Shown here: positions 25,257-33,917 of the stretch, one piece after another
Position numbering within the stretch: position 1 is the first letter of the stretch
Layout of the letters: the number at the start of each line of letters is the position of its first letter
NCBI GenBank assembly: GCA_029242825.1
Contig: JAQWTF010000111.1
Coordinates: 1-41,145 of the forward strand
DNA: 41,145 nucleotides
Direction: 5' to 3'
DNA from: MAG-120531 sp029242825
Lineage (GTDB): Bacteria > Bacteroidota > Bacteroidia > Flavobacteriales > Flavobacteriaceae
Translations under genes and position numbers: made by a program
Notes under the pieces: generated by a model
Databases searched by the model: none
Seen by the model: the letters and a program-made list of their open reading frames with translations, nothing else
What the model was told of the DNA's origin: nothing

Positions 25257-28109
25257 TTATTTACTCAAATACATCTTTCTACGTTGGTATAAATCGTAGA
25301 AAGCGTCGTCTTTAAGACTGTCTATAAACAAAATACTCTCTCCTGTACTCTTCATTTCAGGTCCCAGATTCTTGTTCACATTTGGAAACTTATCAAAAGA
25401 AAACACTGGCTGTTTAATAGCGAAGCCTTCTAGTTGAGGGTTGAAATTAAAATCTTTTACTTTATTATGACCCAACATGACTTTAGTGGCGTAATTCACA
25501 TAGGGCTCTTTATAAGCTTTTGCAATGAAAGGCACCGTTCTTGAAGCTCTTGGATTGGCTTCAATAATATAAACAATGTCATCCTTAACAGCGAACTGAA
25601 TATTGATTAAGCCTACCGTGTTAAGTGCTAAGGCAATTTTCTTTGTGTGGTCTTTGATTTGCTGCATCACGAACTCTCCTAGGTTAAAAGGAGGCAATGT
25701 CGCATTTGAATCTCCAGAGTGAATTCCACAGGGTTCAATGTGCTCCATGATACCAATAATGTACACGTCTTCTCCATCACAAATAGCATCGGCTTCAGCC
25801 TCAATAGCTCCGTCCAAATAATGGTCTAAGAGTAATTTATTGTTGGGTATTTTACGCAATAAATCTACTACATGCTCTTCTAATTCTTGCTTGTTTATGA
25901 CAATCTTCATCCCTTGCCCACCTAATACATAAGAAGGTCTTACCAATAATGGAAAATTAAGTTTGTCAGATAATGCAAGCGCTTCGTCTGCTGTTTCTGC
26001 CACACCAAACTCAGGAAAAGGAATGTTGTTTTCTTTTAGAAGTGTAGAAAAACTACCTCTATCTTCTGCTAAATCTAAGGCTTTAAAGCTTGTTCCTAGA
26101 ATTTTAATCCCGTGCTTCTCTAATTTTTCTGCCAATTTAAGGGCTGTTTGCCCCCCCAGCTGAACAATAACTCCCTCTGGATTCTCGTGTCTAATAATAT
26201 CGTAGATGTGCTCCCAAAATACGGGCTCAAAATACAATTTATCTGCAGTGTCAAAATCAGTAGAGACTGTTTCAGGGTTACAGTTTATCATAATGGTCTC
26301 ATAACCACATTCAGCTGCAGCTAAAACACCGTGAACACAACAGTAATCGAATTCAATTCCTTGGCCAATTCTATTAGGACCAGATCCTAATACCACTACT
26401 TTCTTGCGATCTGTTACTATAGAATCATTGGCAACAAAGCGCTTGCCCTCTGGCGTTTCCTGTTCTGCTTCAAAAGTAGAGTAATAATATGGGGTCATGG
26501 CTTTAAACTCAGCAGCACATGTGTCTACCAGTTTATACACTCTATTGATGTTCATTTCTGAACGCTTCTGGTAAATTTGACTCTCCAGACATGAAACCAT
26601 ATGGGCAATTTGTCTGTCTGCAAAACCTTTCTGTTTGGCTTCTAACAATAAGTCTTTTGGTAGGCTTTCTAAAGTAAAGGTGCTGATCTCTTTTTCCAGC
26701 ATGTACAACTCCTCATATTGCTTTAAGAACCACATGTCTATTCGAGTAATCTCATGAATCCTAGAAAGGGGTATGCCCATTTGAATGGCGTCATAGATAA
26801 CAAATACCCTATCCCAACTCGCTATGGTTAATTTACTAATAATCTGCTCGTAGTTACTATATCCTTTACCATCTGCACCTAGACCATTTCGCTTAATCTC
26901 TAAAGATTGAGTGGCTTTGTGCAAAGCTTCTTGAAAAGATCTTCCAATTCCCATGACCTCTCCAACAGATTTCATCTGAAGTCCCAGGGTCCTGTCTGAA
27001 CCTTCAAATTTGTCAAAATTCCATCTTGGGATCTTTACAATAACATAATCTAAGGTAGGCTCAAATAAAGCAGAAGTAGATTGGGTAATCTGGTTACTCA
27101 ACTCATCTAAAGTGTAACCAATAGCGAGTTTAGAAGCAATTTTTGCAATAGGATATCCTGTAGCTTTGGAAGCCAATGCAGAAGACCTAGATACTCTTGG
27201 GTTAATTTCTATGGCAATAATGTCTTCCTTTTCGTCTGGAGAAACAGCAAACTGTACATTACAACCTCCTGCAAAATCTCCAATGCTACGCATCATTTTA
27301 ATAGCCATATCTCGCATACGCTGAAAAGTCTTATCTGACAATGTCATTGCAGGAGCTACTGTAATAGAATCTCCTGTATGAATTCCCATGGGATCCATAT
27401 TTTCAATGGTACAAATAATGACCACATTGTCATTCTTATCTCTAAGTAATTCCAATTCGTATTCTTTCCAGCCCATTACGGCTTTGTCTATCATCACCTC
27501 GTGAATGGGAGAAATTTCTAATCCCCTACTCAATAACTCGTCAAAATCTTTTGGATCGTGAACTATAGCAGCTCCTGCACCCCCAAGGGTATAGGAGGCT
27601 CTAATCACTAAAGGAAAGCCAAATTCCTGAGCTATTTCTTTACCTTTTAAAAATGAGGTCGCTGTGGCTTGAGGGGCCATACCAACACCAATCTTACCCA
27701 TCAAGTTTCTAAATTGCTCCCTGTCTTCTGTAATATTAATAGCGTCTATGTCTACCCCTATTAATTCTACTTTATGGTCTTCCCAAATACCTTTTTCGTC
27801 ACACTCAATACAGAGATTTAAAGCTGTTTGCCCGCCCATAGTGGGTAACACAGCGTCAATATTGGGGTGTGCCTCTAAAATCTCAATAATGGATTTTGAT
27901 GTTAATGGTTTTAAATACACATGATCTGCCATAGAGGGATCTGTCATGATCGTAGCGGGGTTGCTATTGATCAGTACAGTTTCTATACCGTCTTCTCTGA
28001 GGGATCTAAGAGACTGAGAACCTGCGTAATCAAATTCACAAGCTTGTCCAATCACTATAGGTCCTGACCCAATAATTAAAATACATTTCAGTTCATCTCT
28101 TTTTGGCAT
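25257..28109 (-). CDS. carB: Carbamoyl-phosphate synthase large subunit, without MGS domain
   Basis: A 950-residue CarB that makes carbamoyl phosphate from bicarbonate, ATP and glutamine-derived ammonia for pyrimidines and arginine. Two homologous halves each carry a pre-ATP-grasp/ATP-grasp unit: GSGPIVIGQACEFDYAG near residue 14 and GSGPNRIGQGIEFDYCC near residue 572. Text such as MGGQTALNL, RASYTLGGAGAA, EINPRVSRSSALASKATGYP and QLGGQTALKLAEK is intact. E. coli CarB (1073) ends in a methylglyoxal-synthase-like domain that binds UMP, IMP and ornithine. This protein stops at GESILFIDSLKDDAFYDLYQ plus a short tail, so that domain is absent. carA is not adjacent. Confidence 0.95.
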   Translation of the reverse strand: MPKRDELKCILIIGSGPIVIGQACEFDYAGSQSLRSLREDGIETVLINSNPATIMTDPSMADHVYLKPLTSKSIIEILEAHPNIDAVLPTMGGQTALNLCIECDEKGIWEDHKVELIGVDIDAINITEDREQFRNLMGKIGVGMAPQATATSFLKGKEIAQEFGFPLVIRASYTLGGAGAAIVHDPKDFDELLSRGLEISPIHEVMIDKAVMGWKEYELELLRDKNDNVVIICTIENMDPMGIHTGDSITVAPAMTLSDKTFQRMRDMAIKMMRSIGDFAGGCNVQFAVSPDEKEDIIAIEINPRVSRSSALASKATGYPIAKIASKLAIGYTLDELSNQITQSTSALFEPTLDYVIVKIPRWNFDKFEGSDRTLGLQMKSVGEVMGIGRSFQEALHKATQSLEIKRNGLGADGKGYSNYEQIISKLTIASWDRVFVIYDAIQMGIPLSRIHEITRIDMWFLKQYEELYMLEKEISTFTLESLPKDLLLEAKQKGFADRQIAHMVSCLESQIYQKRSEMNINRVYKLVDTCAAEFKAMTPYYYSTFEAEQETPEGKRFVANDSIVTDRKKVVVLGSGPNRIGQGIEFDYCCVHGVLAAAECGYETIMINCNPETVSTDFDTADKLYFEPVFWEHIYDIIRHENPEGVIVQLGGQTALKLAEKLEKHGIKILGTSFKALDLAEDRGSFSTLLKENNIPFPEFGVAETADEALALSDKLNFPLLVRPSYVLGGQGMKIVINKQELEEHVVDLLRKIPNNKLLLDHYLDGAIEAEADAICDGEDVYIIGIMEHIEPCGIHSGDSNATLPPFNLGEFVMQQIKDHTKKIALALNTVGLINIQFAVKDDIVYIIEANPRASRTVPFIAKAYKEPYVNYATKVMLGHNKVKDFNFNPQLEGFAIKQPVFSFDKFPNVNKNLGPEMKSTGESILFIDSLKDDAFYDLYQRRKMYLSK

Positions 28110-28151
28110 ATTGTGTTTTTTTGGTATAAGTGTATTTCTAAAAAAAAAATC

Positions 28152-28186
28152 AAAAAAAAAGGTGTTACTTAATAAAAAGTAACACC
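28152..28186 (-). terminator. rpmH terminator
   Basis: On the minus strand a perfect 10-bp stem (28177-28186 with 28161-28170, arms GGTGTTACTT and AAGTAACACC) around a six-base loop is followed by nine T residues. It lies 24 bases after the rpmH stop and separates rpmH from carB. Confidence 0.85.
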
Positions 28187-28209
28187 TATATATTTTGAAA
28201 AATCAATCA

Positions 28210-28368
28210 TTATTTTTTGTGTCTCAGTTCTGAAGATACAGATAATTTTTTTCTTCCTTTTGCTCTTCTTCTAGCAAGGACTTTTCTACCGTTAGCAGAA
28301 GCCATACGTTCTCTAAAACCGTGTTTGTTCTTTCTTTTTCTTTTGGATGGCTGATATGTTCTTTTCAT
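28210..28368 (-). CDS. rpmH: 50S ribosomal protein L34
   Basis: A 52-residue, strongly basic protein reading MKRTYQPSKRKRKNKHGFRE and continuing RMASANGRKVLARRRAKGRK, the diagnostic L34 sequence, with a short KLSVSSELRHKK tail. L34 sits near the base of the large ribosomal subunit in contact with 23S rRNA. In many bacteria it lies beside dnaA and rnpA at the origin; here neither is present, as in other flavobacteria. It has its own full promoter (28434-28463) and terminator, so it is a single-gene unit. Confidence 0.97.
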   Translation of the reverse strand: MKRTYQPSKRKRKNKHGFRERMASANGRKVLARRRAKGRKKLSVSSELRHKK

Positions 28369-28433
28369 CGAGCGTGTTTTAAACGGATTACTTATATTAA
28401 AGCTTTTGTTAATCTGTTCCCAAAAGCTGGGCG

Positions 28434-28463
28434 CAAATATACAAAGACTTTTTGCTTTAGCAA
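28434..28463 (-). promoter_or_regulatory. rpmH promoter, Bacteroidota type
   Basis: On the minus strand TTG (28461-28463) is followed after exactly 19 bases by TATATTTG (28434-28441). The leader to the ATG is about 60 bases. Confidence 0.75.
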
Positions 28464-28497
28464 GCCTATTTTAAAAAATATTTTGGATGTTTTTTTG

Positions 28498-28505
28498 TAG
28501 GTTTG
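28498..28505 (+). promoter_or_regulatory. Possible -7 box of the TPR-like gene
   Basis: TAGGTTTG fits TAnnTTTG. It argues that the translation start is ATG 28592 and not the in-frame ATG at 28487, which lies upstream of the box. Confidence 0.45.
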
Positions 28506-28591
28506 CAACGGTAAACATTCCAGCCATTCAAAGGGGTATAAATACCCTAGTGTCGTTTATAAAACTATCAAATAATTATATAAAATACAAC

Positions 28592-29107
28592 ATGTTTCAT
28601 AAAATTTTCAAACTGATCATTGCCGCTGCCATTAACGCATATGCCATTTACCAATTTATTGAAGGTAATATTGGTAATGGAATTAGCTTGGTGTTACTCT
28701 CTACAGTTTTTATCTTTCTCTATTACAGAAACGAAATGATTCTTTTGGCTTTCTTAAAAATGAGAAAGCAAGATTTAGCAGGAACTGCCAATTGGTTAGC
28801 TAAGATCAAAAACCCAGAAGCTGCACTGACAAAGAAACAACAGGGATACTACAACTATTTACACGGAATTATTCACTCACAAACCAACTTATCCCAAGCG
28901 GAGAAGTTTTTCAAAAAAGCTTTAAAACTAGGACTGACAATGGACTACGATGTGGCCATGGCCAAATTGAGCCTAGCTGGAATTGCCATGCAAAAAAGAA
29001 GAAAAAGAGAAGCCACTACCCTACTTCAAGAAGCTAAGAAATTAGACAAACAAAACATGTTGGCGGAGCAAATTAAAATGATGTCCCAACAGCTCAAAAA
29101 AATATAA
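28592..29107 (+). CDS. Small membrane protein with TPR-like helical domain
   Basis: A 171-residue protein. Two hydrophobic segments at about 5-22 (IFKLIIAAAINAYAIYQF) and 28-45 (GISLVLLSTVFIFLYYR) form a hairpin in the membrane. The rest is a cytosolic helical region with two or three tetratricopeptide-like repeats (YYNYLHGIIHSQTNLSQAEK, FFKKALKLG; then AMAKLSLAGIAMQKRRKREA, TTLLQEAKKLD). Such repeats usually bind other proteins; the partner is unknown. The start is chosen downstream of the -7 box at 28498. The gene converges with the lytic transglycosylase gene. Confidence 0.8.
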   Translation: MFHKIFKLIIAAAINAYAIYQFIEGNIGNGISLVLLSTVFIFLYYRNEMILLAFLKMRKQDLAGTANWLAKIKNPEAALTKKQQGYYNYLHGIIHSQTNLSQAEKFFKKALKLGLTMDYDVAMAKLSLAGIAMQKRRKREATTLLQEAKKLDKQNMLAEQIKMMSQQLKKI

Positions 29108-29158
29108 GACTTCAGGACTTAGGATTAGTCAAAAAATAGTGATTTTTTACTCAGCTGA

Positions 29159-30091
29159 TTAATCCATCACTAAAGGAATCTTAATCTGATATTTTTTTCG
29201 AGACCTATTGTTCAGGTATTCCTGTCTTAACCATGGGTTGTGACGCTTTAATATCTTATAACTAATGTTTTGGGATAGGGCAAAATCACTTAAATTTTTA
29301 ATGGGCTCTTTTATAGTCACTTCTTTAGTGGGAGTCAATGTGTAGTAATCAAGCTCATTGAGTTTAAAACCATAAGTAATGGGATCACTCATGATGGTTT
29401 TTAGCGCAAGTATTCTAAATACATATCTACCAGTCTCCTGGCCCAGTAATAAATCGTAATAATTGTTCGTTTGTTGCTTTTCTAATTGTCTTGAAATACC
29501 TCTGTTTCCTGCATTATATGCTGCTGCTGCTAAAGTCCAAGATCCAAATTTCTCTTTGGCCTTTAAAAGATATTCACAAGCTACCGCTGTAGCTTTCTCC
29601 ACGTGATACCTTTCATCTACATTCTTATTGACTTCTAATTTATAATCTTTTGCGGTACCTTTTATCAGCTGCCAAAACCCAGCAGCACCAGCTGGAGAAC
29701 GCAGTGGCTCTAGACCACTTTCCGCTACAGCCAAATATAAAAAATCCTCTGGCACACCATAAGCCTCCAATATGGGCCTCATAATAGGGAAATACTTTTG
29801 AGATCGCTTCATGAGGAGCATAGCATTAGACTGCCAGTAGGTGTTCACAAGAAACTCTCTATCTACCCTTTCTAACACTTCTTGCTCGTTCAATGGAACA
29901 GGTTCTCCAGCAAAACTCAAGTCACTCGGAATAGGAAGCGAGCTAACCAAAGCTTTTAAATGATTGGTATTTTCAGTTAGGGGTAAACTGTTCAATGAAT
30001 TGCTGTTTTCAGTTGATTTAACAGCAAAAACTAAAGTAAAAATAATGGCAATTGCCCCTACAATTTGAAGTGCTTTTTTAAATAGATCCAT
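29159..30091 (-). CDS. Membrane-bound lytic murein transglycosylase (MltD-like)
   Basis: A 310-residue peptidoglycan lyase with an SLT goose-lysozyme fold. A signal anchor (about 7-25) has no lipobox. The catalytic domain spans about 100-250: catalytic E124 in AVAESGLEP, then SPAGAAGFWQLIKGTA and AAAAYNAGNRGI, the three SLT family 1 motifs. After residue 260 the sequence LSDFALSQNISYKILKRHN resembles a single degenerate LysM motif, which binds peptidoglycan. It cleaves the glycan strand to 1,6-anhydromuramyl products during wall remodelling. It follows the hydrolase gene by 33 bases on the same strand and is probably co-transcribed with it. Confidence 0.91.
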   Translation of the reverse strand: MDLFKKALQIVGAIAIIFTLVFAVKSTENSNSLNSLPLTENTNHLKALVSSLPIPSDLSFAGEPVPLNEQEVLERVDREFLVNTYWQSNAMLLMKRSQKYFPIMRPILEAYGVPEDFLYLAVAESGLEPLRSPAGAAGFWQLIKGTAKDYKLEVNKNVDERYHVEKATAVACEYLLKAKEKFGSWTLAAAAYNAGNRGISRQLEKQQTNNYYDLLLGQETGRYVFRILALKTIMSDPITYGFKLNELDYYTLTPTKEVTIKEPIKNLSDFALSQNISYKILKRHNPWLRQEYLNNRSRKKYQIKIPLVMD

Positions 30092-30124
30092 AGTGAAATT
30101 TATACTCCAATTTAACGAATTGGA

Positions 30125-30787
30125 TTAGTCTTTCAAAATATCAGGAAGGTTTTCGTTAAACCATTTGTACTTAAAAATGATCATAGAGTGCGTTCCTCTG
30201 GGGATTGAAATATAATCTTTAATATAATTCACAGGAAAAACGTTGTCTAATTCGCCTTGAATGTGAATGGTGTTTGGCATAGCGTCTGCTTGTTCCCAAT
30301 TGACAATTTGATCAATGGACCAATCTATGTAATAAGGGTCTCTTACACTGAGGTATTTCTCATATAAATGAATACGCTTTTGCATAAAATCTCCCAAAGC
30401 AAACTTTGCGACCAATTCCATATTGGTAACCAACTGTGTAGGAAGGAGTTTATGAATGTTAGTATGCTTGGCAAAAAGCATTTTTTTGGGCAACTCCCGA
30501 GCAGATTTTACGCTAGAAATTACAATAATTTTTCTCACCGCTATAATCTTAGCAATTTCCTGCACTAAAATACCTCCAAAAGAGACCCCCACCAAAACAG
30601 GGCTTTTACAACTAATTCTTTGGGCAATTCGACTCGCATAAGATTGAAGCGATTCGTTTTTATGAGGAAGTTCCCAGGACAGATAATGAATGTCAAAAAC
30701 AGCAGCATCTAATTCTATGTTTTCAAAAATCTTAGGATTTGCCGCCATACCAGGCATGAAATAAACAGGTATTTTTTCTGAACTCAT
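30125..30787 (-). CDS. Alpha/beta-fold hydrolase
   Basis: A 220-residue alpha/beta hydrolase. An oxyanion region FMPGMAANP near residue 10 is followed by the nucleophile elbow GVSFGG (67-72, S69), a likely acid in QGELDNVFP and a C-terminal histidine in RGTHSMII, so the triad looks complete. It has no signal peptide and should be cytosolic. The substrate cannot be told from sequence; an esterase or thioesterase is plausible. I use ATG 30787 rather than the TTG one codon earlier. It is upstream of the lytic transglycosylase gene in the same transcript and divergent from the acetyltransferase gene, with closely spaced promoters. Confidence 0.82.
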   Translation of the reverse strand: MSSEKIPVYFMPGMAANPKIFENIELDAAVFDIHYLSWELPHKNESLQSYASRIAQRISCKSPVLVGVSFGGILVQEIAKIIAVRKIIVISSVKSARELPKKMLFAKHTNIHKLLPTQLVTNMELVAKFALGDFMQKRIHLYEKYLSVRDPYYIDWSIDQIVNWEQADAMPNTIHIQGELDNVFPVNYIKDYISIPRGTHSMIIFKYKWFNENLPDILKD

Positions 30788-30837
30788 CAATGAATCATAG
30801 TGTATGAAATCTACATCTAACTCCAGCTAGAATGCCT

Positions 30838-30845
30838 CAAATTTA
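30838..30845 (-). promoter_or_regulatory. Probable -7 box of the hydrolase-transglycosylase transcript
   Basis: The minus strand reads TAAATTTG (TAnnTTTG), 50 bases before the hydrolase ATG. It faces away from the plus-strand box at 30867-30874, only 21 bases apart. Confidence 0.45.
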
Positions 30846-30866
30846 GGTAATTAGCTTTTTTTTGTT

Positions 30867-30874
30867 TACTTTTG
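30867..30874 (+). promoter_or_regulatory. Probable -7 box of the small acetyltransferase gene
   Basis: TACTTTTG fits TAnnTTTG, with a leader of about 67 bases before ATG 30948. Confidence 0.5.
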
Positions 30875-30947
30875 CAAAGTTAATTTTATGCTAAATACCT
30901 CAATATTTTTAGTGCGAGATTTTTAACTATAAAACACCTACCCAAAC

Positions 30948-31241
30948 ATGAGCGAAATAACCATCACCAACAATAGTTTTCTAAGACAATATGAAGCTAC
31001 TGTAGCGTCTGCTTTGGCTAAAATCGAATATGCTGCTCAGGAGCGTAAAATATTTTTAACCAAGCTTATTATACCCGCTGAGATAACCGAACCAGGTTTT
31101 AAAGAAGCTTTCATTATTGCTGTTTTGGAGGATATTAAAGAACAAGAATTAAAGGTGGTACCAACAAGTCCTGAAATTGCTAGTTTTGTCAGGAAAAACA
31201 GAAGGTACAAGGAAATGCTGCCAGTGGGGATTAGAATCTAA
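30948..31241 (+). CDS. Small GNAT-like N-acetyltransferase (YjdJ type)
   Basis: A 97-residue single-domain protein of the minimal GNAT-related family (PF14542, Gcn5-related N-acetyltransferase-like). Visible features are an N-terminal antiparallel sheet (NNSFLRQYEATVASALAKIE, then FLTKLIIPAEI), a central helix (FKEAFIIAVLEDIKEQEL) and the conserved VVPTSPEIASFVRKNRRYKE ending in LLPVGIRI-like MLPVGIRI. Its likely cofactor is acetyl-CoA. The acceptor is unknown. The last codons form the first copy of a 17-base tandem repeat that continues past the stop codon. Confidence 0.85.
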   Translation: MSEITITNNSFLRQYEATVASALAKIEYAAQERKIFLTKLIIPAEITEPGFKEAFIIAVLEDIKEQELKVVPTSPEIASFVRKNRRYKEMLPVGIRI

Positions 31242-31264
31242 TACAACTTAGAATCTAACATAAC
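31231..31264. repeat. 17-base tandem duplication across a stop codon
   Basis: TTAGAATCTAATACAAC (31231-31247) is followed at once by TTAGAATCTAACATAAC (31248-31264), 15 of 17 identical. The first copy encodes the last codons and stop of the acetyltransferase gene. Confidence 0.75.
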
Positions 31265-31278
31265 GAAGAAGTATTATA

Positions 31279-31318
31279 CTCCATTTACAGGAACGGCTAA
31301 TGCTCCCTTTACAGGAAT
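31279..31318. repeat. Second direct repeat in the same intergenic gap
   Basis: CTCCATTTACAGGAAC (31279-31294) recurs as CTCCCTTTACAGGAAT (31303-31318), 24 bases apart. It lies between the convergent acetyltransferase and mtaB genes; no hairpin with a T tract is seen there. Confidence 0.65.
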
Positions 31319-31336
31319 GACAATAAGTGGGTGATT

Positions 31337-32656
31337 TTAATTATTTTCCACATAGTCAAAACGAACCAATCCATCTTGATCTATATCCCTTAGTCTTACT
31401 TCTGCCACGGTATTGACCAAAGAAGGGTCCCAAGGAGTTTTTACTTTGACATAGTTTTCAGTAAATCCATGTATATATCCTTTTTTGTTCTCTCCTTCAA
31501 ATAAAACGGTTCTTTTAGTATCTATTTGAGATTCATAAAAAGCCCTTCTCAATTTTACAGATAAACCCCTAAGCATTTTTGAACGCTTATTTCGAACAGC
31601 TAAAGGCACAACTTCACTCATATTTGCCGCCTCTGTATGGTCTCTTTCTGAATAAGTAAAAACGTGTAAATAAGACACCGCCAACTCATTCAAAAACTCA
31701 TAGGTTTCTAAAAAATCTTGTTCCGTTTCACCGGGAAAACCAACAATAACATCTACCCCTATACAAGCATGGGGCAATTTTTTTTGTATGGTTGTTATCC
31801 TATCACGATACAAAGAAGTTAAATACCTGCGTTTCATTTTTTTCAACACCTTATCAGAGCCACTCTGAAGTGGGATATGAAAGTGTGGTACAAAAACCTC
31901 ACTTTTAGACACCAATTCTATCGTTTCATTTTTCAGTAAATTGGGTTCTATGGAAGAAATCCTCAATCGAGATATACCTGGAACTTCCTCAAGAGATTGA
32001 ACCAAATCAAAAAAAGTATGCTGGTGTTTTTTATTCCCAAATTCTCCTTTACCGTAATCTCCTATATTAACTCCAGTTAAGACAATTTCCTTAATGCCTT
32101 TTGAAGCAATTTCTTGGGCGTTCTTAAGAACGTTTTCTAAAGTATCACTTCTGGAGATCCCTCTAGCCAATGGAATGGTACAATAAGTACATTTGTAATC
32201 ACAACCATCTTGAACTTTTAAAAAGGCTCTAGTGCGTTCCCCTATAGCATAACCGCCTACATAGAAATCTGCCTCTTCTATTTCACAGGCATGCACCGTT
32301 CCCACTTCTTGTTTGGTAAGGTCGTTTAGGTATGCGGTGAGATTAAACTTTTCTGTGGCGCCAAGTACTAAGTCTACTCCATCTACTGCTGCTAAAGCTT
32401 CTGGCTTTAATTGTGCATAGCATCCAACAGCTGCTACAAATGCTTTTTCATTAATTTTTTGGGTCTTCTTGACAATTTCTTTAAAACGCTTATCTGCGTT
32501 CTCAGTGACAGAGCAGGTGTTAATCACATAAACATCTGCTTTGGAATCAAAGGGTACTTTTTCGAAATCTGCCGCCTCCATTTGAGAGGCTATGGTAGCT
32601 GTTTCAGAAAAGTTTAGTTTACAACCTAAGGTGTGAAATGCCACTTTTTTTTTCAT
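31337..32656 (-). CDS. mtaB: tRNA (ct6A37/t6A37) methylthiotransferase MtaB
   Basis: A 439-residue radical-SAM methylthiotransferase that adds a methylthio group to t6A at position 37 of tRNAs reading ANN codons. The UPF0004 domain holds cluster cysteines C12, C48 and C79; the radical-SAM motif is C152-x3-C156-x2-C159 (GCDYKCTYC). A TRAM-like domain follows from about 375 (RTVLFEGENKKGYIHGFTEN). HTLGCKLNFSET and FHIPLQSGSDKVLKKMKRRY are typical of MtaB rather than MiaB or RimO. I start at ATG 32656, one base after the stop of the upstream gene; a start 13 codons earlier would overlap that gene and lacks likeness. Confidence 0.94.
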   Translation of the reverse strand: MKKKVAFHTLGCKLNFSETATIASQMEAADFEKVPFDSKADVYVINTCSVTENADKRFKEIVKKTQKINEKAFVAAVGCYAQLKPEALAAVDGVDLVLGATEKFNLTAYLNDLTKQEVGTVHACEIEEADFYVGGYAIGERTRAFLKVQDGCDYKCTYCTIPLARGISRSDTLENVLKNAQEIASKGIKEIVLTGVNIGDYGKGEFGNKKHQHTFFDLVQSLEEVPGISRLRISSIEPNLLKNETIELVSKSEVFVPHFHIPLQSGSDKVLKKMKRRYLTSLYRDRITTIQKKLPHACIGVDVIVGFPGETEQDFLETYEFLNELAVSYLHVFTYSERDHTEAANMSEVVPLAVRNKRSKMLRGLSVKLRRAFYESQIDTKRTVLFEGENKKGYIHGFTENYVKVKTPWDPSLVNTVAEVRLRDIDQDGLVRFDYVENN

Positions 32657-32657
32657 G

Positions 32658-33833
32658 CTATTCTTTTCTCCATTTTTGAGACTGCTCAAAAACATCCTCT
32701 AAAATCATTGTATCACTTTCTGTTAAAATTTCTCCTTTACGCTCCATCACAATTTTTGCAGTTTTAATGGCTTTTTCAAAGCTATGGGTAGTACTATTTT
32801 GAATACCTCCCCAAGAAAAACTAGGAATGAAATTTTTGGCAAAACCAGCGCCAAAAATATTGGCAGCCACCCCCACTACGGTGCCTGTATTAAACATAGT
32901 ATTAATGGCACATTTGCTGTGATCACCCATCATTAAGCCACAAAACTGTAGGCCAGTCTTAGCAAATCGCTCTTCTTGATAATCCCAAAGACGCACATTT
33001 TCGTAACTGTTTTTTAGATTAGAGTTATTGGTATCTGCGCCAATATTACACCAAGAACCTATCACTGCATTACCTAAGAAACCTTCGTGTCCTTTATTAG
33101 AGTAGGGAAACATCACTACATTATTCAACTCTCCCCCAACTTTACTTTTAGCGCCAATAGAGGTGGCTCCGTATATTTTAGCACCCATTTTAACCACTGC
33201 TTCTGCCCCTAAAGCAAAAGGTCCTCTAATTAAACTCCCCTCCATAATCTCACAATGAGCACCTAAATAAATAGGACCATTTGTAGTGTTTAAAGTACAG
33301 TATTCTAATTGTGCTCCTGATTCTATGAAAATTTGACCTGTTCCAATCACCTGAACACTTTCAGGTATAGAGTCACTGTCTCTACCTTGCGTGAGTATTT
33401 CAAAATCCAAAGCAATGGCCAAATCATTTTTAGAAAAAATATCCCAAGTGTTAGAGATAGATAAAAAAGCACCTGCTACCTCTATAGACTTTAGGCTATC
33501 AAAATTTATGTCTTCTTCAGCGTCACTAGCAAAAAAAGCTACCACGGCGTCACCGTCAAAAATCGCTTCTCCTTCTTTAAGGCCTATAAGTTTAGTTACT
33601 AAGTTAGGCGTGGGAAAATATGCTGCATTAATAAACACATTTGACTCAAAAAAAACAGTGGGCCATACCTCATTCAGATAAGGTTCTGTAATGGTAGAAG
33701 TGGTATATCCCAATACGCGTTCCCAACTATCTCTTATGGAACCTATACCCCATTCAATATCAGCCACTGGTCTGGTGTAAGTAAAGGGCAATAAGGCGGT
33801 TCTGTTTGGGCCATCAAATAATATGTAGTTCAT
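32658..33833 (-). CDS. GlmU-like sugar nucleotidyltransferase family protein
   Basis: A 391-residue protein of the NTP_transf_4/'GlmU family' typical of Bacteroidota. The N-terminal part (about 1-180) is a degenerate nucleotidyltransferase fold beginning MNYILFDGPNRTALLPFTYT. The C-terminal part (about 185-345) is a left-handed beta helix of hexapeptide repeats (AQLEYCTLNTTNGPIYLGAH, MEGSLIRGPFALGAEAVVKM). A classical GxG-Kx-PK pyrophosphorylase signature is not evident, so the exact reaction is uncertain; sugar-1-phosphate uridylyl- or acetyltransfer is plausible. It precedes mtaB by one base and forms an operon with it. Confidence 0.84.
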   Translation of the reverse strand: MNYILFDGPNRTALLPFTYTRPVADIEWGIGSIRDSWERVLGYTTSTITEPYLNEVWPTVFFESNVFINAAYFPTPNLVTKLIGLKEGEAIFDGDAVVAFFASDAEEDINFDSLKSIEVAGAFLSISNTWDIFSKNDLAIALDFEILTQGRDSDSIPESVQVIGTGQIFIESGAQLEYCTLNTTNGPIYLGAHCEIMEGSLIRGPFALGAEAVVKMGAKIYGATSIGAKSKVGGELNNVVMFPYSNKGHEGFLGNAVIGSWCNIGADTNNSNLKNSYENVRLWDYQEERFAKTGLQFCGLMMGDHSKCAINTMFNTGTVVGVAANIFGAGFAKNFIPSFSWGGIQNSTTHSFEKAIKTAKIVMERKGEILTESDTMILEDVFEQSQKWRKE

Positions 33834-33854
33834 ATAATTGATTTAATTGGGGTT

Positions 33855-33893
33855 AAAAAAAAAAGTCACGTTCTGAAAGGTACAGAACGTGAC
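33855..33893 (-). terminator. rpmE terminator
   Basis: On the minus strand an 11-bp perfect stem (33883-33893 with 33865-33875, arms GTCACGTTCTG and CAGAACGTGAC), seven-base loop, then ten T residues. It separates rpmE from the glmU-like gene. Confidence 0.92.
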
Positions 33894-33917
33894 TCAATGT
33901 CTTTCAGATTAAGGGGT

